64,000 nt of DNA from Allobosea sp. Leaf344 (GCF_001426225.1 NZ_LMRT01000014.1:136464-200463), one strand, 5' to 3'. Positions 17,080-25,500 are shown, numbered from the stretch's first letter. Notes: generated by a model from the letters alone, not told the origin. A program made the numbers and translations.

Positions 17080-17189
17080 CCTGCCTGACCTCCGCCTGAC
17101 CCTCGCCAGCCCCCCGCCAAACCCGGCCGGAACCTCGCAATCCGAGCGAAGTTGCTCGAGGAAGCGGGGGCTCTGACCCAGGAGCGACG

Positions 17190-17381
17190 ATGCGTTTCGA
17201 AACCAAGGAATATGTAGCTGCCTTTCTGATCGCCGTGATGATGCTGTCGCCCTTGGCGGCGGCCGTGCTGACGGCCGATGATCCCGGCCTGCAGCAGAAG
17301 GCGCGGACCGATCTGATCCAGCCCGACCCGGCCAAGGCACCGACCGGGGCGCCACCGCCTCCCGGTGCGCCGACGCGCTGA
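17190..17381 (+). CDS. Small membrane-anchored or exported protein of unknown function
   Basis: A 63-residue protein with one hydrophobic stretch (about residues 8-27, VAAFLIAVMMLSPLAAAVLT) and a proline-rich tail (KAPTGAPPPPGAPTR). CAGGAGCGACG precedes ATG 17190, a good ribosome binding site. It could be a cleaved exported peptide (after AAA) or a single-span membrane protein. It is followed by its own terminator. Confidence 0.6.
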   Translation: MRFETKEYVAAFLIAVMMLSPLAAAVLTADDPGLQQKARTDLIQPDPAKAPTGAPPPPGAPTR

Positions 17382-17389
17382 GCAATGAG

Positions 17390-17417
17390 CGGCCCGGTCC
17401 CACGACCGGGCCGTTTT
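17390..17417 (+). terminator. Intrinsic terminator
   Basis: A ten-base stem, CGGCCCGGTC at 17390-17399 with GACCGGGCCG at 17404-17413, has a CCAC loop and four T after it. It closes the 63-residue gene. Confidence 0.85.
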
Positions 17418-17524
17418 CCGTTCCGGCCTATGGCCAGGCGCAGTGAGCGACCAGCGAGAACGTGTTTGGACTTACCGCGCCCCGCGGTGACTTCATGGCT
17501 CCGGCAGTTCCGGGAGAGAAGTCC

Positions 17525-18286
17525 ATGCGCGTGATCGCCGCCGTCCTATGTCTCGCGACGGGTCTCGTCGGCGGCCTCGCGCGAGCCGGCGAGCTCAAAA
17601 TCCTGACCGCCGGTGCCTTCAAGCCGGTCGTGCTGGCGCTGGCCGAGGATTTCGAGCGGCAGAGCGGCCACAAGCTCCTGATCGACAATGACACGGCCGG
17701 TGCGCTGTCGCGGCGGATCGGCGCCGGCGAGGCCTTCGATCTCGCGATCGTGACGCCCGGCGTGATCAGGGACCTCGTCGACAAGGGGCGGATCGCGGCT
17801 GGAACCCCGGTCGATCTGGCCCGCACCTCGATCGGGGTCGCGGTGAAGGAGGGGGCTGCGAAACCCGCCATCGCCACGGTCGCGGATTTCCAGGCCGCGC
17901 TGCTGGCAGCCGGCAAGGTCGCCTATATCGATCCCGCCGCAGGCGGATCGAGCGGGATCTACTTCGCCAGGCTGATCGAGACGATGGGGATCGCCGAGGC
18001 GGTGAAAGCCAAGGCGGTGCTCGTCCCGGGTGGGCTGGTCGCGGAGAAACTGGTGACCGGCGAGGCCGATCTCGCCGTGCATCAGATCAGCGAGATCCTG
18101 GCCGTGAAGGGCGTGACGCTGGTCGGGCCTTTGCCTGCCGAGATCCAGAACGTCACGACCTATTCCGGCGGCATCGGCGCGAAAGCCGCCGAGCCGGAGA
18201 TCGCGAAGGCATTCCTGGCCTTCCTGGTCGGGGAGCCGGGCCGGCGCGTCCTCGCTGCGCGCGGCATGGAGCCGCCCTTCCGCTAG
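17525..18286 (+). CDS. Periplasmic substrate-binding protein, ModA-like
   Basis: A 253-residue type II periplasmic binding protein. The signal MRVIAAVLCLATGLVGGLARA is followed by GELKILTAGAFKPVVLALAE, the ModA/molybdate-type opening. TAGALSRRIGAGEAFDLAIV and YIDPAAGGSSGIYFARL are further family motifs. ATG 17525 follows GGAGAG with good spacing; an earlier in-frame ATG (17495) would lengthen the signal. No permease or ATPase lies beside it, and orphan ModA-like proteins bind diverse oxyanions or organic acids, so molybdate should not be assumed. Confidence 0.82.
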   Translation: MRVIAAVLCLATGLVGGLARAGELKILTAGAFKPVVLALAEDFERQSGHKLLIDNDTAGALSRRIGAGEAFDLAIVTPGVIRDLVDKGRIAAGTPVDLARTSIGVAVKEGAAKPAIATVADFQAALLAAGKVAYIDPAAGGSSGIYFARLIETMGIAEAVKAKAVLVPGGLVAEKLVTGEADLAVHQISEILAVKGVTLVGPLPAEIQNVTTYSGGIGAKAAEPEIAKAFLAFLVGEPGRRVLAARGMEPPFR

Positions 18287-18432
18287 GCCGAAGGGACCGG
18301 CGAACCGCGGCCGGCGCGGGCACCTCGCGCGATCGTGCCGAGGCGGATTGACGCTGCCGCCGAACAATTCGCGCCACCCGACATTCAAGGATCTCGACCG
18401 CGCATCCTGCCGCGCCAGTTGGAGATCTCATC

Positions 18433-19761
18433 ATGGCCCATTCACTCAAGGCCCTGCTCGTCGCGGGGGTGGCGACCTCGGCGCTGGCACTGGCCGGTTG
18501 CAACGACAAGCCGCTGCCGGAAGAAGCGGGCTATGGACCCAATCCGACGCTGCCGCGGCCGAAAGCCTCCTGGCTGCCGACGGTGAAGATCGCCGATGCG
18601 GTGGGCTGGAAGGAGGGCGACAAGCCGGTGGCCGCCAGCGGCGGACAGATCACCGCCTTCGCCACCGGGCTCCAGCATCCGCGCTGGCTCTATGAACTGC
18701 CCAATGGCGACATTCTCGTAGCGGAAAGCGATGCCCCGCCCAAGCCCGAGGGCAAGAGCGGCGGCATCCGCGGCTGGATCCAGGGGCTCTTCATGAAGAA
18801 GGCCGGGTCGAAGACCCCGAGCGCCGATCGCATCAGCCTGCTGCGCGACCAGGATGGCGATGGCGTCGCCGAGACCAGGAGCGTCTATCTGAAAAACCTC
18901 ACCTCGCCCTTCGGCATGGCTCTGGTCGGAGACCAGCTCTACATCGCCAATGCCGATGCCGTGGTGCGCGTGCCCTATATCGCCGGCGAGACCAGCAACG
19001 GCGCCAGCCCGGTCAGGGTCGCGGCGCTGCCGGCCGGCCGCAACCATCATTGGACGAAGAGCATGGTGGCGAGCGAGGACGGCACGAAACTCTATGTCGG
19101 CGTCGGCTCCAACTCCAATGTCGGCGAGTACGGCATGGCGGAGGAGGAGCGGCGCGCGGCGGTCCTGGAAATCGATACGGCGAGCGGCGCGACGCAGGTC
19201 TTCGCGTCGGGGCTGCGCAACCCGGTCGGCATCGACTGGAACCCGGTGACGAAGGAGCTCTGGGTCGCGGTCAACGAGCGCGACGAGATCGGCGACGATC
19301 TCGTTCCCGACTACATGACCTCGGTGAAGCGGGACGGTTTCTATGGCTGGCCCTACAGCTATTACGGGCAGAATGTCGACGATCGTGTCGAACCCCCGCG
19401 GCCGGAGCTCGTTGCCAAGGCGATCAAGCCCGATTACGCGCTGGGCTCCCACACCGCCTCGCTCGGCCTGACCTTCGTCAAGGACGGGCGGATGGGGCAG
19501 AGCTATCAGGGCGGCGTCTTCATCGGCCAGCACGGCTCCTGGAACCGCGCGACGCCGGTCGGCTACCGCGTAATCTTCGTGCCTTTCACCGAGGGCAAGC
19601 CCTCCGGCATGCCGAAGCCGGTGATGACCGGGTTTCTCTCCGACAAGGGCGAGGCGAAGGGCCGGCCGGTCGGGGTGCTGGTCGACAGGAAAAACGGGCT
19701 GCTGGTCGCGGATGATGTCGGCAACGCGATCTGGCGCTGGACCGAAGCCGCCGGTTCCTAG
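18433..19761 (+). CDS. PQQ-type sorbosone dehydrogenase family lipoprotein
   Basis: A 442-residue beta-propeller protein. The signal MAHSLKALLVAGVATSALAL ends with AGC, a lipobox, so it should be anchored in a membrane facing the periplasm. Segments LQHPRWLYELPNGDILVAES, RNPVGIDWNPVTKELWVAVN, NERDEIGDDLVPDYMTSV and YSYYGQNVDDRV match the L-sorbosone dehydrogenase / soluble glucose dehydrogenase-like group, which uses PQQ. It is convergent with the pqq operon, 71 bases from the end of pqqE, which supports a PQQ-dependent role. The substrate is unknown. Confidence 0.83.
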   Translation: MAHSLKALLVAGVATSALALAGCNDKPLPEEAGYGPNPTLPRPKASWLPTVKIADAVGWKEGDKPVAASGGQITAFATGLQHPRWLYELPNGDILVAESDAPPKPEGKSGGIRGWIQGLFMKKAGSKTPSADRISLLRDQDGDGVAETRSVYLKNLTSPFGMALVGDQLYIANADAVVRVPYIAGETSNGASPVRVAALPAGRNHHWTKSMVASEDGTKLYVGVGSNSNVGEYGMAEEERRAAVLEIDTASGATQVFASGLRNPVGIDWNPVTKELWVAVNERDEIGDDLVPDYMTSVKRDGFYGWPYSYYGQNVDDRVEPPRPELVAKAIKPDYALGSHTASLGLTFVKDGRMGQSYQGGVFIGQHGSWNRATPVGYRVIFVPFTEGKPSGMPKPVMTGFLSDKGEAKGRPVGVLVDRKNGLLVADDVGNAIWRWTEAAGS

Positions 19762-19832
19762 CGCGGCCAGGCTCAGGTCAGGCGCGACAGACTCGCCGGG
19801 CGGCCCCGGCCGGGCGCCGCCTCCGGTTCCGC

Positions 19833-20969
19833 TCAGCCCCCGCCCGGCTGCCCACCGCCGATCGCATCGGGGGCCGGATCGGGCGAGGCCTGCCGCGCCG
19901 GCCGCCCGCGCATCACATAGCTGTCGACCCGTTCGCGCTGCGTCAGATGCTCCACGCGATCGTGGAAAGGCGACAGCACGCAGACCGGGTCGGCATTGCG
20001 GGCATCCCCGGTCAGCGCCATCGCCTGGCAGCGGCAGCCGCCGAAATCGATCTCGCGCCGGTCGCAGCTGCGGCAGGGCTCGGCCATCCAATCCGTGCCG
20101 CGAAACGCGGCGAAGGCCGGGGATTCCTGCCAGATCTCGGCCAGATCATGCTCCCTGACGCTCCAGAAGACGAGGCCGGGGATGGTCTGCGCCGCGTGGC
20201 AGGGCAGCACCAGCCCACGCGGCGTCACGTTGAGCGACTGCCGGCCCCAGCCATTCATGCAGGGTTTCGGATAGCGCGCGAAATGATCGGGCGGGACGTA
20301 GTCGATGGTGATGCGGGAGGCCGTCGCCACGCGCAGCGCCGCGACCTGGTCGCGCGCGGCCAAGGCATCGGCCATGTCGGGCATCAGCGCATCGCGGTTG
20401 CGGGCCGCCCAGCCGTAATATTGCGCATGCGCCAGCTCGATCCGGCCTGCGCCCATGGCGATGGCCTCGTCGACCATCGCCGCCATGCGCGAAAGATTGC
20501 CGCGATGCAGGACGGCGTTGACCGTCAGCGGCAGCCCGGCAGCGATGACCAAGGTCGCGAAATCCCGCTTGCGGCGATGCGCCCCGGCGAGACCGGCGAC
20601 ACGGTCGGCATTGCGCTCCTCGGTATCCTGGATCGAGAGCTGGACATGGTCGAGCCCGGCCTCGGCGAGAGCGCCCAGCCGGTCGCGATCGAGCCCGATC
20701 CCGGAGGTGATCAGGTTGGTATAGAGCCCGGCATCGGCGGCCGCCGCGACGAGTTCGGTGAGATCGGCGCGGGCCGCGGGTTCGCCGCCGGAGAGATGCA
20801 GCTGCAAGATGCCGAGATCGGCGGCCTGGCGAAACACGCGGATCCAGTCGGCGGTGGCGAGCTCCTCCGCCTTCCGGTCGAGCTCCAGCGGGTTGCTGCA
20901 ATAGGGGCAGGACAGCGGACAGCGATGCGTCAGCTCGGCCAGCAAAGCGAAGGGCGGCGGCGCGCTCAT
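19833..20969 (-). CDS. pqqE: PqqE, radical SAM peptide cyclase for PQQ
   Basis: A 378-residue radical SAM enzyme. CPLSCPYCSN (about residues 17-26) is the CxxxCxxC cluster site, and HLSGGEPAARADLTELV holds the GGEP SAM-binding motif. The C-terminal SPASM part supplies auxiliary cluster cysteines in KPCMNGWG, LPCHAAQ, EPCRSCDRREIDFGGCRC and DPVC. With PqqD it forms the Glu-Tyr carbon-carbon bond in PqqA. The ATG overlaps the pqqD stop by four bases. It is the last gene of the operon, and the tail after about residue 350 is low-complexity. Confidence 0.95.
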   Translation of the reverse strand: MSAPPPFALLAELTHRCPLSCPYCSNPLELDRKAEELATADWIRVFRQAADLGILQLHLSGGEPAARADLTELVAAAADAGLYTNLITSGIGLDRDRLGALAEAGLDHVQLSIQDTEERNADRVAGLAGAHRRKRDFATLVIAAGLPLTVNAVLHRGNLSRMAAMVDEAIAMGAGRIELAHAQYYGWAARNRDALMPDMADALAARDQVAALRVATASRITIDYVPPDHFARYPKPCMNGWGRQSLNVTPRGLVLPCHAAQTIPGLVFWSVREHDLAEIWQESPAFAAFRGTDWMAEPCRSCDRREIDFGGCRCQAMALTGDARNADPVCVLSPFHDRVEHLTQRERVDSYVMRGRPARQASPDPAPDAIGGGQPGGG

Positions 20970-21238
20970 GTCTCGACCAGACGTCGCGCCATTAGATCCG
21001 CCAGAAGCGCGCGGACATCCTGCGCGATGCGCTCTCGCTCGCCCTGATAAGTCGAGGCCAGGATCTCCGCGATCTCATCGATGCCACGGGCGCCGTCGCA
21101 GAGCGCCAGGATCGCGGCCGAGGAGGCGTTGACGCGCAGCACATGCTCGGGCGCCAGCAGATTATGCCCGCCGCGAACCCGGTCCTCGCGCAGCCTGACC
21201 CCCTTTGCCAGCATCGGGCGGGCGTCGGGGCCGATCAT
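20966..21238 (-). CDS. pqqD: PqqD, PQQ peptide chaperone
   Basis: A 90-residue RiPP recognition element protein (start MIGPDARPMLAKGVRLREDR). VRGGHNLLAPEHVLRVNASS, then AILALCDGARGIDEIAEIL, follow the PqqD family pattern. It delivers PqqA to PqqE. Its ATG at 21238 overlaps the pqqC stop; the frame extends upstream but into pqqC, so this start is the sensible one. Confidence 0.94.
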   Translation of the reverse strand: MIGPDARPMLAKGVRLREDRVRGGHNLLAPEHVLRVNASSAAILALCDGARGIDEIAEILASTYQGERERIAQDVRALLADLMARRLVET

Positions 21239-21969
21239 GGCGCCCCGCCCGGCTGGAAGGCGCCGGGCGGGATCTGGCCGGCCGGGCCATAGGCATGGTC
21301 GAGCGCATCGAGCATCGCCCAGAGCACGTCGCATTTGAATTCGAGCGCGGCGACCACCGCATCCTGCAGGTCCGGGGTCGTGGCATGGGCGGCGACATAG
21401 GCGAGCGCGCTCTCGACATCGCGCGACGCCTGTTCCGGACGGGCCGTGAAATAGGCCAGGCTCTCGGCGCTGACGAAATCATAATGTGCCAGCATGCCGG
21501 AGACCCGCGTCTTGATGACCTGGGGCGAGAACAGCTCCGTCAGCGAGGAGGCCACGGCCTCGAGCAGCGGCCGCTCGCGGACGAAGGCGACATAGGCATC
21601 GACGGCGAAGCGCGTCGCCGGCAGCACGCCCCGATGCGCGATCACCGCGTCGCGGGCGAAGCCGAGGCTCTCGCAGAGCCGCAGCCAGCGCTCGATGCCG
21701 CCCTCGCCATCGGCCGCGCCGTCATGGTCGATGAGCCGCTGGCGCCAGGCCCGGCGCAGGGCGGGATCGTCGAGGCGCGCGATCAGGCTGGCGTCCTTGC
21801 GCGGGATCGCCGCCTGATAGGCATAGCGGTTCAGCGCCCAGGCCTGGACCTCGCTTTTGCTGCAGCCACCTGAATGCAGCCGCAGATGGAAGGGGTGGCG
21901 GTCGTGATAGCGTCTGGCACCGACCTCGCGCAGGCGGTCGAGGAGAGCGGGAGCGGAGAGGGCGGTCAC
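21235..21969 (-). CDS. pqqC: PqqC, pyrroloquinoline-quinone synthase
   Basis: A 244-residue helical oxidase that carries out the last ring closure and eight-electron oxidation to PQQ. YHDRHPFHLRLHSGGCSKSE near residues 21-40, NRYAYQAAIPRKDASLIARL and SSLTELFSPQVIKTRVSGML are strongly conserved PqqC segments containing active-site His, Arg, Tyr and Lys residues. Its start overlaps the pqqB stop and its stop overlaps the pqqD start, so the whole set is translationally coupled. Confidence 0.95.
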   Translation of the reverse strand: MTALSAPALLDRLREVGARRYHDRHPFHLRLHSGGCSKSEVQAWALNRYAYQAAIPRKDASLIARLDDPALRRAWRQRLIDHDGAADGEGGIERWLRLCESLGFARDAVIAHRGVLPATRFAVDAYVAFVRERPLLEAVASSLTELFSPQVIKTRVSGMLAHYDFVSAESLAYFTARPEQASRDVESALAYVAAHATTPDLQDAVVAALEFKCDVLWAMLDALDHAYGPAGQIPPGAFQPGGAP

Positions 21970-22850
21970 AGCGGGATCTCCAGCCCGTCATAGCCGATCT
22001 CGACCCCGGCGCTCTCGACATGGCGACGCTCGCGGGACCCCTCGATCAGCACGGGGTTGCTGTTGTTGATGTGGATATAGATCTTGCGGGCGGCGGGCAG
22101 CTCCGCCAGCCAGGCGAGCGAACCGCCCGGACCGGTCATCGGCACATGGCCCATCCTGCGCCCGGTCTTCTCGCCGAGCCCCATCCGCAGCATCTCGTCA
22201 TCCTCGAACAGGGTGCCGTCGCAGAGCACGATATCGGCCCGCGACACCCATGCCGCGAGATCGGGCGTGAGTTCCGCGCAGCCCGGGATATAGGCGAGGC
22301 GCCTCTCGGGCCCTTCGACCAGCAGCCCGCAGGCCTCGCCCGCCAGTGCGGCCGGTTCGCTGTCTCCGGTTTCGAGATAGAGCGGCGCCTTGCCGGGAAC
22401 GGGAACCAGCGTGATCCGCATCTCCCGCGTCACCTCCAGAACCTCTCCGGCCGCGACGGTGCGGCGGCTCGCCATCAGCGGGGCGAAGAGCGGGTTGTCG
22501 GCGATGGCGGCCTGTACGGGAGCCAGCGCCAGCACGGCGAAGGCGTGCCGCTCGCGCAGATGCGCCAACCCAGCGATATGGTCGATCTCGGCGCTGGTCA
22601 GCACCACCGTATGGATCGGGGAGCGGCGCGTGGCGATCGGCCAGAGCGCCGTCGTCTTGCGCAATTGTTCGCCGAGATCAGGCGAGGCATTGACCAGGAC
22701 GCAGCCATCCCCGTCGAGCAGCGCCAGCGAGGATTGCGTGCGCCAGGTCGCGCGGGGATCGCCGGCCCAGGCCAGCGCGCAATTGGCGCATCGGCAGTTC
22801 CATTGCGGAAAGCCGCCGCCCGCGGCCGAACCGAGAACGACGGCCTTCAT
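21966..22850 (-). CDS. pqqB: PqqB, PQQ biosynthesis hydroxylase (metallo-beta-lactamase fold)
   Basis: A 294-residue protein starting MKAVVLGSAAGGGFPQWNCR, the hallmark opening of PqqB. CRCANC near residues 19-24 is the conserved cysteine knuckle. VVLTSAEIDHIAGLAHLRER replaces the HxHxDH of true lactamases with SAEIDH, as expected. YIHINNSNPVLIEGS at the end is also typical. It acts on the PqqE product before PqqC. The gene begins eight bases after the pqqA stop. Confidence 0.95.
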   Translation of the reverse strand: MKAVVLGSAAGGGFPQWNCRCANCALAWAGDPRATWRTQSSLALLDGDGCVLVNASPDLGEQLRKTTALWPIATRRSPIHTVVLTSAEIDHIAGLAHLRERHAFAVLALAPVQAAIADNPLFAPLMASRRTVAAGEVLEVTREMRITLVPVPGKAPLYLETGDSEPAALAGEACGLLVEGPERRLAYIPGCAELTPDLAAWVSRADIVLCDGTLFEDDEMLRMGLGEKTGRRMGHVPMTGPGGSLAWLAELPAARKIYIHINNSNPVLIEGSRERRHVESAGVEIGYDGLEIPL

Positions 22851-22857
22851 GCCGAGA

Positions 22858-22986
22858 TCACGCCTCGGCGGCTTCGACCGTCGCTTCGGGCGTCGTGTTC
22901 AGATCGTCGCCTTCACCGGCGGGCGCATAGGCGGTGACTTCCATGCCACAGGCGATGTCTTCGACGATGGGTGTTTCCCAGATCAT
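22858..22986 (-). CDS. pqqA: PqqA precursor peptide
   Basis: A 42-residue peptide. Minus-strand ATG 22986 stands behind AAGGAGAGAGAC. The sequence begins MIWETPIVEDIACGMEVTAY; Glu16 and Tyr20 (E-V-T-A-Y) are the residues cross-linked by PqqE to become PQQ. The acidic tail after Tyr20 (22 residues, ending VEAAEA) is long compared with the 23-24 residue classic peptides. It is the first gene of pqqABCDE. Confidence 0.93.
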   Translation of the reverse strand: MIWETPIVEDIACGMEVTAYAPAGEGDDLNTTPEATVEAAEA

Positions 22987-23084
22987 GTCTCTCTCCTTGG
23001 ATGCACCCCGAAGATACGCGCGCGACCCCCGGATGGATCCACATGCGGCACTATGACAGGGGCCCGGGCGAAGAAGTGCCTCCG
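22987..23084 (-). promoter_or_regulatory. Promoter region of the pqq operon
   Basis: 98 bases between the tartrate dehydratase stop and the pqqA start, both genes on the minus strand. A TCATAGT element near 23050 on the minus strand could be a -10 box. Nothing better resolved is visible, and read-through from the upstream dehydratase gene is also possible. Confidence 0.35.
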
Positions 23085-24248
23085 CTATTCCGCGAGTTCG
23101 CGCATCACCTTGATCAGGTCGCTCTTGCCTTCGAAGCCGATGCCCGGCAGCTCCGGCATGACGATATGGCCGTCCTCGACCCGGACGCCGTCGGGAAAGC
23201 CGCCATAGGGCTGGAACAGATCGGGATAGCTCTCATTGCCGCCGAGCCCCAGCCCGGCCGCGATGTTCAGCGACATCTGATGCCCGCCATGCGGGATGCA
23301 GCGCGCCGGCGACCAGCCGAATTGCTGCAGCACGTCGAGCGTGCGCAGATATTCGACCAGCCCATAGGACAAGGCGCAGTCGAACTGCAGAAAGTCGCGG
23401 TCCGGGCGCATCCCGCCATAGCGGAGCAGGTTGCGCGCATCCTGATGCGAGAACAGATTCTCTCCCGTGGCCATCGGCCCGGGATAGAACTCCGAGAGCG
23501 CCGCCTGAAGCGCGTAATCCAGCGGATCGCCCGCCTCCTCGTACCAGAACAGCGGATATTGCCGCAGCATTTCCGCATAGGCGATGCCGGTCTTGAGATC
23601 GAAACGGCCATTGGCATCGACGGCGAGCCTGGCCTGCGCGCCGATTTCCGCCAGCACGGCCTCGATCCGGCGCTGGTCCTCGGCGATCGAGGCGCCGCCG
23701 ATCTTCATCTTGACGACGGTGTAGCCGCGATCGAGATAGCTGCGCATCTCGGCGCGCAGCTGCGCATCGTCCTTGCCGGGATAGTAATAGCCGCCGGCGG
23801 CATAGACGAAGACCCGCGGATCGGCCTCGCGGCCCTTCTGCTCGGCCAGCAGGCGAAACAGCGGCTTGCCGGCGATCTTCGCGGTCGCGTCCCAGATCGC
23901 CATGTCGAGCGTCCCGACGGCGACCGAGCGCTCGCCATGGCCGCCCGGCTTCTCGTTGACCATCATCGCCGCCCAGAGCCTGTGCGGGCAGAGACTATCG
24001 CCGGCTTCGTTGAGAACGCTGTTCGGCTCGGCCTGGAGAAGCCGGTCGCGGAAGCGCTCGCGGATCAGGCCGCCCTGTCCATAGCGGCCATTGGAGTTGA
24101 AGCCGTAGCCGACGACCCGCCGGCCATCACGCTCGACATCGGTGACCACGGCGACGAGGCTCGCGGTCATCTTCGAGAAATCGATATAGGCGTTGCGGAT
24201 GGGCGAGGCGATCGGCTTGGTGACCTCGCAGACGTCGACGATACGCAT
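23085..24248 (-). CDS. tarD: D(-)-tartrate dehydratase, enolase superfamily
   Basis: A 387-residue member of the mandelate racemase subgroup. It begins MRIVDVCEVTKPIASPIRNA. The general base lysines lie in VVKMKIGG at about residue 180, metal ligands in LAVDANGRFD, FWYEEAGDPLDY and MATGENLFSH, and the acid histidine in RCIPHGGHQMSLN at about residue 322. NAYIDFSKMT, GYGFNSNGRYGQGGLIRERF and PGPMATGENLFSHQDARNLL are near-identical to remembered rhizobial D-tartrate dehydratase (tartrate to oxaloacetate). AGGGAGA precedes ATG 24248. A LysR regulator is divergent, 145 bases away. Confidence 0.88.
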   Translation of the reverse strand: MRIVDVCEVTKPIASPIRNAYIDFSKMTASLVAVVTDVERDGRRVVGYGFNSNGRYGQGGLIRERFRDRLLQAEPNSVLNEAGDSLCPHRLWAAMMVNEKPGGHGERSVAVGTLDMAIWDATAKIAGKPLFRLLAEQKGREADPRVFVYAAGGYYYPGKDDAQLRAEMRSYLDRGYTVVKMKIGGASIAEDQRRIEAVLAEIGAQARLAVDANGRFDLKTGIAYAEMLRQYPLFWYEEAGDPLDYALQAALSEFYPGPMATGENLFSHQDARNLLRYGGMRPDRDFLQFDCALSYGLVEYLRTLDVLQQFGWSPARCIPHGGHQMSLNIAAGLGLGGNESYPDLFQPYGGFPDGVRVEDGHIVMPELPGIGFEGKSDLIKVMRELAE

Positions 24249-24393
24249 GAAATTCTCCCTGTCCCGCATGCAGATTCGGCATCGACCAAGCTCGGGCTTG
24301 ATCGGAAAGGCGCGGCGGATTCGAGGCATAAGGCTGGACCAACCAGCAATCCAATGCCAAATTCGGTTCCTGCTATGCTCGAACGGCACTGAC
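24249..24393. promoter_or_regulatory. Divergent promoter/operator between tarD and the LysR gene
   Basis: 145 bases between divergent genes, the usual place of LysR control. An inverted repeat CAAGC-TCGG-GCTTG lies at 24287-24300, flanked by ATCGAC and ATCGG. TGGACCAACCAGCAATCC near 24341-24358 could also belong to an operator. No experimental site is known to me. Confidence 0.4.
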
Positions 24394-25302
24394 ATGGATT
24401 ATGATTGGCTGTCGGATTTCGAGGCTTTGGCGCAGCATCGAAACTTCTCGCGGGCTGCCGCCGCTCGCAACGTCACGCAACCGGCGTTCGGCCGCAGGAT
24501 ACGCGCTCTGGAAGAGTGGATCGGCGCCATTCTGTTCGAACGGACACCGCAAGGCGCGCGCCTGACGGCGGCGGGCGAGCACTTTCAGCCCCACGCGCGC
24601 GACCTGCTGAACATCCTCGATCGGGCCAGGCGCGAAACGCGCGTGATCGGCGAGCGCAACACCACCGCACTCACCATCGCGGCGACGCATGCCCTGTCTT
24701 TCACATTCTTCCCCGGCTGGATCCGGCGGGCCATGCAGGCGCAGGCGCTCGGCGCAATCAACCTGATCTCGGATAGCATGGCGGCGTGCGAGCAGCTGAT
24801 GCTCTCCGGCGAGGCCCAATTCCTGCTCTGCCACGTCCATCAGGCTGTCGCCCCGCCATTCGCGGCGGACCGTTTCGCCAGTATGCGCATCGGGGACGAC
24901 GTGCTTCTGCCGCTCTGCGCACCCAATGAGAGCGGGGGGGCCAGATGGGCACTGCCCGGCACCGCAGCAGAGCCGACGCCGTTTCTCGGCTACAGCCAAG
25001 CCTCGGGTCTCGGGCGGATCATCGCTGCTTGCGGCGGACTGCATATCGGCGCGTCGGCGACCAACCTGACATCCCATCTCGCCGCGACCCTGGCGACGCT
25101 GGCCCGTGATGGGCATGGCGTCGCATGGTTGCCGCTGACCCTCGCGGCGGAGGATCTGGACTGTGGCCGCCTGGTCCGTGCCGGGTCGGACCACTTGGAT
25201 ATTCCGGTCGAGATACGACTGTTCCGATCGCCGGACAGGCTGAATGAAGCGGCAGAGGATCTATGGACTGGTGCATGTCATCACTCTCAGGAGCGACGCT
25301 GA
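24394..25302 (+). CDS. LysR-family transcriptional regulator
   Basis: A 302-residue regulator. The N-terminal winged helix-turn-helix is clear (LSDFEALAQHRNFSRAAAAR followed by NVTQPAFGRRIRALEEWIGA), with residues 90-290 forming the LysR effector domain. ATG 24394 gives the standard start MDYDWLSDFEAL. It is divergent from tarD, so it probably regulates tartrate use, with D-tartrate or a related acid as inducer; that is inference from position. Confidence 0.87.
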   Translation: MDYDWLSDFEALAQHRNFSRAAAARNVTQPAFGRRIRALEEWIGAILFERTPQGARLTAAGEHFQPHARDLLNILDRARRETRVIGERNTTALTIAATHALSFTFFPGWIRRAMQAQALGAINLISDSMAACEQLMLSGEAQFLLCHVHQAVAPPFAADRFASMRIGDDVLLPLCAPNESGGARWALPGTAAEPTPFLGYSQASGLGRIIAACGGLHIGASATNLTSHLAATLATLARDGHGVAWLPLTLAAEDLDCGRLVRAGSDHLDIPVEIRLFRSPDRLNEAAEDLWTGACHHSQERR

Positions 25303-25320
25303 GCGCCTCCTGCTGACCTA

Positions 25321-25500
25321 GGCGATGCCGGTCTCGAGCTCGAAGCGGCCATTGGCATCGACGGCGCGCCTCGCCTGCGCGCCGATCTCGGCGAGCACGG
25401 CCTCGATCCGACGCTGCTCCTCGGCGATCGAGGCGCCGGGATCGTCATAGCCGCCGGCTGCATGGACCCGCGGATCGGCCTCGCGGCCCTTTTGGCCGGG
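25321..25500 (-). pseudogene. Internally deleted fragment duplicate of tarD
   Basis: The minus-strand reading GQKGREADPRVHAAGGYDDP, then GASIAEEQRRIEAVLAEIGA followed by QARRAVDANGRFELETGIA, is a close copy of two pieces of tarD (nucleotides about 23776-23850 and 23580-23697). The stretch between them, which holds the catalytic KMK and about 33 residues, is missing. Nucleotide identity to tarD is high but with scattered changes. It ends in TAG where tarD continues. There is no promoter or start, so it is a dead remnant left downstream of the LysR gene. Confidence 0.85.

Noticed and set aside
24394-25302. Assignment of the LysR gene as a PQQ operon regulator
   Set aside because: It is divergent from tarD, not from pqqA; the tartrate dehydratase gene lies between it and the pqq operon.
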